Shown here: positions 59,641-64,000 of the stretch, piece by piece
Layout of the letters: every line of letters begins with the position of its first letter
Numbering within the stretch: the first letter of the stretch is position 1
Assembly (NCBI GenBank): GCA_000701945.1
Contig: KL370841.1
Coordinates: forward strand, 151,150 to 215,149
Reading direction: 5' to 3'
Source: Anaerotruncus sp. MC2020
Lineage (GTDB): Bacteria; Bacillota; Clostridia; Oscillospirales; Ruminococcaceae
DNA length: 64,000 nucleotides
Notes under the pieces: generated by a model
Told to the model about the DNA's origin: nothing
Databases searched by the model: none
What the model saw: only the letters and a program-made list of their open reading frames with translations
Translations under genes and position numbers: made by a program

Positions 59641-59908
59641 CCGCAGGGAAGTCGTGGAACACCGACCACTTGAGCACGCTGCCGTCAACTTCTCTGCCGC
59701 CTATGTCGATATTGCCATCGAACATGGACTTATACGGCAGGTCGAGCATGATAGCTTCCTTGCTCTTGGTGTTGTCGATGTCATCGAGGTCGTGTATGAA
59801 CATGAGGTAGGTTATCTGTTCGATGACGTCCAGCGGATTGGTAAGTCCGCCCGTCCAGAAAGCCTCCCATAGCTTGTCTATCTTATTTTTTATAGTACCT
59901 GTGATCAT
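59627..59908 (-). pseudogene. hsdM: N-terminal fragment of type I restriction methylase HsdM
   Basis: 93 residues beginning [20 protein letters not shown] and [18 protein letters not shown], the HsdM N-terminal helical domain, up to LKWSVFHDFPAEKIP, then a stop in helicase-derived sequence. The methylase core is absent, and no hsdR or hsdS is nearby. AGGAGAG precedes the ATG. A deletion joined hsdM to the helicase gene. Confidence 0.85.
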
Positions 59909-59939
59909 ATTGCTCTCCTAAAATGCTTATATTTATTTA

Positions 59940-60035
59940 ATTATACCATATTTCGCACAATTATGCAATAGAAATCGTCGAATAAATGTGGATTTTCATC
60001 AACAGTCACTTTATAAACAATCCAAAGTCAAAATG
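59940..60035. repeat. Copy C of the three-copy repeat
   Basis: TTATACCATATTTCGCACAA..., GCAATAGA..., TTCATCAACAGTC... and ATCCAAAGTCAAAA align with 46848-46944 and, in the right half, with 48371-48420. Confidence 0.65.
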
Positions 60036-60053
60036 AAAGGGAGACAAAATAAA

Positions 60054-60085
60054 AACCGCTTAGAAGTCTATTCTAAGCGGTTTTC
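60054..60085 (-). terminator. tRNA-Thr terminator
   Basis: AACCGCTTAGAA (60054-60065) and TTCTAAGCGGTT (60071-60082), with the A-run to the left giving a minus-strand T-tail. Confidence 0.88.
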
Positions 60086-60088
60086 TTG

Positions 60089-60164
60089 TGGAGCTGGAAA
60101 CGTGACTTGAACACGCGACCTGCGCATTACGAATGCGCTGCTCTACCAACTGAGCTATTCCAGC
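60089..60164 (-). tRNA. tRNA-Thr (anticodon CGT)
   Basis: A full cloverleaf on the minus strand, 76 nt with encoded CCA. Acceptor GCTGGAA/TTCCAGC, D arm GCTC-AGTTGGTA-GAGC, anticodon arm GCGCA-TTCGTAA-TGCGC, T arm GCGTG-TTCAAGT-CACGT, discriminator T. It decodes ACG. Its last 18 bases are duplicated at 48303-48320. Confidence 0.97.
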
Positions 60165-60243
60165 GTTAAATATTTAATTTTATGTAAGGATTTGCACGGC
60201 TGTCGCTTTATTTTCAGTCCGAGACCTGCGCATTGTCGGTCAG
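60165..60243. repeat. Direct repeat upstream of tRNA-Thr, first copy
   Basis: About 79 bp (ATTTAATTTTATGTAAGG..., GGCTGTCGCTTTATTTTCAG..., GAGACCTGCGCATTGTCGG) that recurs at 60377-60455. The 442-bp gap 60165-60606 holds only these copies, a tRNA fragment and the next promoter. Confidence 0.75.
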
Positions 60244-60344
60244 AAATAAGTCGCACTGCTTCGCTTTCGCTCTCATTGCTCCATATTTCTTCCCTTCGCA
60301 GACTCCCTTCCTCTGCCACAGGCAGCGGTCGTCTGCTCAGCAAA

Positions 60345-60375
60345 TGAGCTGCTCTACCAACTGAGCTACACAAGC
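60345..60375 (-). pseudogene. tRNA 5' fragment
   Basis: Minus strand GCTTGTG-TA-GCTC-AGTTGGTA-GAGC-A is an acceptor strand plus D arm identical in design to tRNA-Thr. It is followed by sequence that cannot form anticodon or T arms. Confidence 0.65.
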
Positions 60376-60376
60376 A

Positions 60377-60455
60377 TATTAAATTTTTGAATTTGTAAGG
60401 TGCTGCACTGGCTGTCGCTTTATAATCAGTCTGAGACCTGCGCATATACGGTCAG
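60377..60455. repeat. Direct repeat upstream of the tRNA fragment, second copy
   Basis: It matches 60165-60243 (TTTGTAAGG.., GGCTGTCGCTTTATAATCAG, GAGACCTGCGCATATACGG), showing that a leader-plus-tRNA unit was duplicated and one copy decayed. Confidence 0.75.
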
Positions 60456-60553
60456 CAAAAGCGCTGCTCTGCGGACTCAACAGTAATATTATACACCATT
60501 GCGCGGGAGTTGTCAAGCATTTTCTTTTGCGCGGGAGCTCAGCGCCGCGAAGG

Positions 60554-60582
60554 TTGACAAAAACGGCGTAAAATGGTACAAT
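60554..60582 (+). promoter_or_regulatory. Promoter of the P-loop gene
   Basis: TTGACA (60554-60559), 17-bp spacer, TACAAT (60577-60582). Confidence 0.85.
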
Positions 60583-60606
60583 CGGGTAAAAAAGAGGAGG
60601 TGCGCA

Positions 60607-61275
60607 ATGCATATTGAAAACAACATTCTACGCTATTATCTGAGGAACGTGTACTTCATCACGGGCACAGCCTACGCGGGAAAATCCACGGCAGTCAGGC
60701 TGCTGGCGGAGCGCTACGGGCTCATTTTCTGCGGCGAGAACTACTTCGCGGAGATCTCGGACAAGGTCGCAGAGCCGACATTACAGCCCGACCTCTGTTA
60801 CATCAGGGGACTCGCCGATTTCAGGGACTTTGTAACACGCACGCCCGAGGAATACGAGCGCTGGATGTACAACACAGGCAGAGAAGCGGCGGGATTCGAG
60901 GTCGCGGAACTCATCGCGCGCGCGTCGCAGGGGAGGGTCATCGTCGACACGAACCTGCCGCTTGATGTACTGCGTGAAATATCGGATTATAGCCATGTAG
61001 CGGTCATGCTGTCACCAACGAGCATGAGTGTGGAGCGTTTTTTCGACCGCTCCGACCCTGAAAAGCAGTACATACTGAGCGTGATTGAGAGCTGTGAGGA
61101 CAGCGAGGCTGTAATGGCGAATTATAGGCGCGGACTGGCTCTGATAAACAGCAGGGAGCACTACGACGAGTACGCAAACAGCGGTTTTTTCACCCTTGTC
61201 AGGGAGGACGACGGCACGGACACGCGCGACGAGGTCTGCGAGAAATTGGCGCGTCATTTCGGGTTTATCGATTGA
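60607..61275 (+). CDS. P-loop nucleotide kinase-like protein
   Basis: 222 residues. Walker A GTAYAGKST (20-28) follows a strand VYFIT, as in adenylate-kinase-like proteins. Later GRVIVDTNLP is a probable Walker B with Asp, and RSDPEKQYIL lies in a lid-like region. It could phosphorylate a small molecule; the substrate cannot be told. GAGGAGG precedes ATG 60607, and GC content returns to the core level. Confidence 0.7.
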   Translation: MHIENNILRYYLRNVYFITGTAYAGKSTAVRLLAERYGLIFCGENYFAEISDKVAEPTLQPDLCYIRGLADFRDFVTRTPEEYERWMYNTGREAAGFEVAELIARASQGRVIVDTNLPLDVLREISDYSHVAVMLSPTSMSVERFFDRSDPEKQYILSVIESCEDSEAVMANYRRGLALINSREHYDEYANSGFFTLVREDDGTDTRDEVCEKLARHFGFID

Positions 61276-61380
61276 TTTTTTTGAATTTGAAATGCAACCC
61301 TGACGCAACGTCATAGTGATAGTTGAACTATCAAAATTAATGCCGCGGACGACGTCCCTGCGGTTGATTGCGGTTTCATT

Positions 61381-61532
61381 TTGTAGGGGCGAGTTCCGCT
61401 CGCCCGCTAATATGTCAGCGATTATCGGGCGCACGGATAAGCAGCACACCAAATCTTCGATTTGGATTGTGATGCTATATGCAGCTTTGCTGTAATGCGC
61501 CCCTTCGATTTTCAGGCGCCGTCTCCCTACAA
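61381..61532. mobile_element. 152-bp MITE-like element
   Basis: Ends TTGTAGGGGC and CCCTACAA are inverted over 8 bp. Just inside are GGCGAGTTCCGCTCGCC and ACCAAATCTTCGATTTGG hairpins. It is related to 23695-23766. It occupies much of the 440-bp spacer 61276-61715; the rest is AT-rich with a TATAAT at 61641-61646. Confidence 0.6.
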
Positions 61533-61715
61533 TTCAATACAAAAACGCCGTTTCTTGGAACATTTTTGTAAAAAACTGCCATTTTCCGAAATTTTGATGA
61601 AAAATATTATTTTCCACTTTATTTTTCTGCGGGAATGTAGTATAATTACTATGATTACGTATAAGGAAAATGCAAATCTCCCGCGAGCGGAGAAATACTA
61701 TCACGAGGTAATAAA

Positions 61716-64000
61716 ATGGCGAATATGCTCTCTCTCGGTATCGACGTCGGCTCGACTACCGTAAAGACCGTCATCATCGACTCTGACGGCAATATACTCT
61801 ACTCCAAATATCAGCGCCACCTTTCGCGCGTCAAGGAGACCGTCACCGACCAGCTCAAGCTGATACAGGCGGACTACCCCGACGCCGAGTTCACCGTCTG
61901 CATCACGGGCTCGGCAGGTCTCGGACTCGCCAACTCCGCGGAGATTCCCTTCGTGCAGGAGGTCCACGCCGCATTCCTTGCGGTCAAGAACAAGCAGCCC
62001 GACGCTGACGCTGTTATCGAGCTCGGCGGCGAGGACGCGAAGATAATCTTCCTCACAGGCGGCGTAGAACAGCGCATGAACGGCTCCTGTGCGGGAGGTA
62101 CGGGCGCTTTCATCGACCAGATGGCTACCCTTCTCGGCATCACGGCGGACCAGCTCGACGAGCTGTCCCTGCGCGCGCAGAAGGTCTACCCCATTGCCTC
62201 GCGCTGCGGAGTATTCGCAAAGTCAGATATACAGCCGCTTCTCAATCAGGGCGCACGCCGCGAGGACGTCGCCGCAAGCATTTTCCAAGCCGTTGTCGAC
62301 CAGACCGTGTCGGGTCTCGCGCAGGGACGCACCATTGAGGGCAAGGTGCTCTTCCTCGGCGGACCGCTCCACTTCCTCAAGGGCTTGCAGAACGCCTTCG
62401 TCAAGACCCTCGGGCTCGACGAGGAGCACGCCGTCTTCCCCGAGGACGGTCCCGTTTTCGTGGCTTACGGCTGTGCTGTGTATGCCGCTCAGTCGGGCGA
62501 TTCGTGGCATATCGTCGACATCCTCAACAAGATAAAGAACGCAAAGGCGTCCGACGACATCGTCACTGGCGAGCCGCTCTTCCGCTCGCACGCCGAGTAC
62601 GACGAGTTCATCGAGCGCCACAAGAAGTGCGACCTCGGATACGCCGATATACGTACATATAAGGGTGACGCATACCTCGGCATAGATGCGGGCTCGACCA
62701 CTACAAAGCTCGTCCTCATCACCGACGACGGGCGCATACTCTTCCACTACTACAGCTCGAATCAGGGTCAGCCTCTCGACAAGATAGCGGAGCAGCTCCG
62801 CAACATCTACGAGGCAATGAACCCCGATATCACGATAAAAGGCTCGGCTGTAACGGGCTACGGCGAGGACCTCATCAAGGCGGGTCTCTCCGTCGACCAC
62901 GGCATAGTCGAGACGGTCGCCCACTTCAAGGCGGCGGCTTACTTCTGCCCCGACGTCGACTTCATCATCGACATCGGCGGTCAGGACATCAAGTGCTTCC
63001 GTATCAAGAACCACAGCATCGACAGCATCATGCTCAACGAGGCGTGCTCGTCGGGCTGCGGCTCGTTCATACAGACCTTTGCAATGGCGCTCGGCTACAA
63101 TATCGCCGAATTCTCGCAGCTCGGTCTCTTCGCCGAGCACCCCGTCGACCTCGGCTCGCGCTGCACCGTCTTCATGAACAGCTCCGTAAAGCAGGCGCAG
63201 AAGGACGGCGCGTCCGTCGAGGACATCTCCGCAGGACTGTCCTCGTCCATAATCAAGAACGCCATTTATAAGGTAATACGCGCGAATTCTCCCGACGAGC
63301 TCGGTAAGAACATCGTCGTGCAGGGCGGCACCTTCCTCAATGACGCAGTGCTTCGCTCGTTCGAGAAGGAGCTCGGACGCAACGTTATACGTCCCGCTAT
63401 TTCGGGACTTATGGGAGCTTTCGGCTGCGCGCTCTACGCCAAGGAGAGAACGACGGGCGAATCCACCCTCATCTCCAAGGACGAACTCGCGACGTTCGCC
63501 TATACTTCGCGCTCCGTGCAGTGCGGAGGCTGTACCGCGAACTGTCAGCTCAACGTCATCAGCTTCGGCAAGGGCAGGAACTTCATCTCGGGCAACCGCT
63601 GTGAAAAGGGCGGCGGAAAGGCGAAAAAGAACAATGTTCCCAACCTCGTCGAGTACAAATACAGCAGTATCCTCGCACTCGAAAAGACGGGTCAGCCCGT
63701 CCGCCCGATAGCAAAGGTCGGACTGCCGCTTGCTCTCAGCTTCTACGAGCAGATGCCCTTCTGGCACGCGCTCTTCACCGAGCTCGGCTTCGAAGTCGTG
63801 TTCAGCGGCGAGAGCTCGCGCGAGATGTACTACCTCGGACAGCATACGATAGCCTCCGATACGGTGTGCTACCCCGCGAAGCTCACGCACGGTCACATCG
63901 AGGACCTCCTCGACAAGGGCGTCGACTTCATCTTCTACCCCTGCATGAGCTACAACATCGACGAGGGCGACTCGGATAACCATTTCAACTGCCCCGTTGT
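61716..64000 (+). CDS. Giant 2-hydroxyacyl-CoA dehydratase activase-type protein (3' end outside window)
   Basis: 761 residues are visible and the frame is still open at the window end. Two BadF/BcrA-type ASKHA ATPase domains follow each other: GIDVGSTTVKTVIID at about 6-20 with ELGGEDAKI, and GIDAGSTTTKLVLIT near 322 with IDIGGQDIKC. A NEACSSGCGSF cluster motif binds the shared [4Fe-4S]. CGGCTANC and GNRCEKGGGK follow, then the start of the dehydratase-like domain (DTVCYPAKLTHGHI). This large-fusion family is of unsettled substrate, related to activators of 2-hydroxyglutaryl-CoA dehydratase and benzoyl-CoA reductase. GAGG lies 8 bp before the ATG. Confidence 0.93.
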   Translation, partial: MANMLSLGIDVGSTTVKTVIIDSDGNILYSKYQRHLSRVKETVTDQLKLIQADYPDAEFTVCITGSAGLGLANSAEIPFVQEVHAAFLAVKNKQPDADAVIELGGEDAKIIFLTGGVEQRMNGSCAGGTGAFIDQMATLLGITADQLDELSLRAQKVYPIASRCGVFAKSDIQPLLNQGARREDVAASIFQAVVDQTVSGLAQGRTIEGKVLFLGGPLHFLKGLQNAFVKTLGLDEEHAVFPEDGPVFVAYGCAVYAAQSGDSWHIVDILNKIKNAKASDDIVTGEPLFRSHAEYDEFIERHKKCDLGYADIRTYKGDAYLGIDAGSTTTKLVLITDDGRILFHYYSSNQGQPLDKIAEQLRNIYEAMNPDITIKGSAVTGYGEDLIKAGLSVDHGIVETVAHFKAAAYFCPDVDFIIDIGGQDIKCFRIKNHSIDSIMLNEACSSGCGSFIQTFAMALGYNIAEFSQLGLFAEHPVDLGSRCTVFMNSSVKQAQKDGASVEDISAGLSSSIIKNAIYKVIRANSPDELGKNIVVQGGTFLNDAVLRSFEKELGRNVIRPAISGLMGAFGCALYAKERTTGESTLISKDELATFAYTSRSVQCGGCTANCQLNVISFGKGRNFISGNRCEKGGGKAKKNNVPNLVEYKYSSILALEKTGQPVRPIAKVGLPLALSFYEQMPFWHALFTELGFEVVFSGESSREMYYLGQHTIASDTVCYPAKLTHGHIEDLLDKGVDFIFYPCMSYNIDEGDSDNHFNCPV

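Noticed and set aside
62223-63983. 586-codon minus-strand frame opposite the activase gene
   Set aside because: Mirror of a strongly conserved coding frame, with biased composition and no domain.
1-64000. CRISPR arrays and rRNA genes
   Set aside because: No regularly spaced direct repeats with unique spacers and no rRNA-like sequence were seen on either strand.

Overview
The window reads as a chromosomal segment of a Ruminococcus-type, fibre-degrading gut or rumen Firmicute (Oscillospiraceae). The reasons are the dockerin-bearing secreted proteins (a GH5 cellulase, an M23 peptidase and an unknown protein), a lipoprotein with a cohesin-like domain, Thr-rich linkers, strong GGAGG ribosome sites, sigma-A promoters with 17-bp spacers, a CIRCE/HrcA heat-shock operon and a group II ECF transporter. 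Most of the window is GC-rich with purine-ending codons. The 46-60 kb part is visibly more AT-rich and more rearranged.

Layout. 1-8.0 kb: the end of a degenerate phosphoglucosamine-mutase paralogue, an RlmI-like methyltransferase, ecfA1-ecfA2-ecfT, a YfhO-type membrane protein and truA. 8.1-13.2 kb: a DUF5711-like anchored protein, a CvpA-like membrane protein, a ClpE-type unfoldase and, overlapping it by 4 bp, the cohesin-like lipoprotein. 13.3-15.9 kb: small membrane proteins in a DUF4190/DUF2752/DUF4190/DUF2752/DUF4190 series. 16.0-19.5 kb (minus): GH43 hydrolase, catalytically complete GlmM and acylphosphatase. 19.5-25.0 kb: CIRCE-hrcA-grpE-dnaK-small ORF-repeats-dnaJ. 25.1-28 kb: AEC transporter and M23-SH3-dockerin protein. 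28.0-32.6 kb: a complete BceRS-BceAB-type peptide sensing and export module with a recognisable BceR box. 32.7-37.4 kb: two zinc-ribbon proteins, the GH5_1-Ig-dockerin cellulase with a palindrome over its promoter, and rplM-rpsI. 37.7-40.9 kb (minus): ECF-like sigma factor, single-pass putative anti-sigma protein and dockerin protein. 41.2-46.3 kb: birA, McrC (short, without nuclease domain), McrB and a membrane protein.

46.3-60.5 kb is an accessory, decaying zone. An 18-bp copy of the 3' end of tRNA-Thr(CGT) lies at 48.30 kb and the intact tRNA at 60.09-60.16 kb, so 48.3-60.1 kb has the architecture of an island integrated in a tRNA 3' end. It carries a large serine recombinase with small accessory genes, a DUF6076 protein, an orphan HipA-like kinase, a large XRE regulator coupled to a tiny acidic repeat protein, a rhodanese lipoprotein, an M24 peptidase-fold protein, a divergent XRE/SLOG pair, a flavodoxin-like reductase and several gene fragments (GNAT, helicase, hsdM). 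Two further fragments, a deacetylase and a ZIP transporter, meet tail to tail just outside it.

60.6-64 kb: a P-loop protein and the first ~760 residues of a very large 2-hydroxyacyl-CoA-dehydratase-activase-type protein that runs off the window. Dispersed short repeats (TTGTAGGGG-ended elements, a repeated AGCCCTAAAG terminator, a three-copy element near 46.9/48.4/60.0 kb) occupy several spacers.
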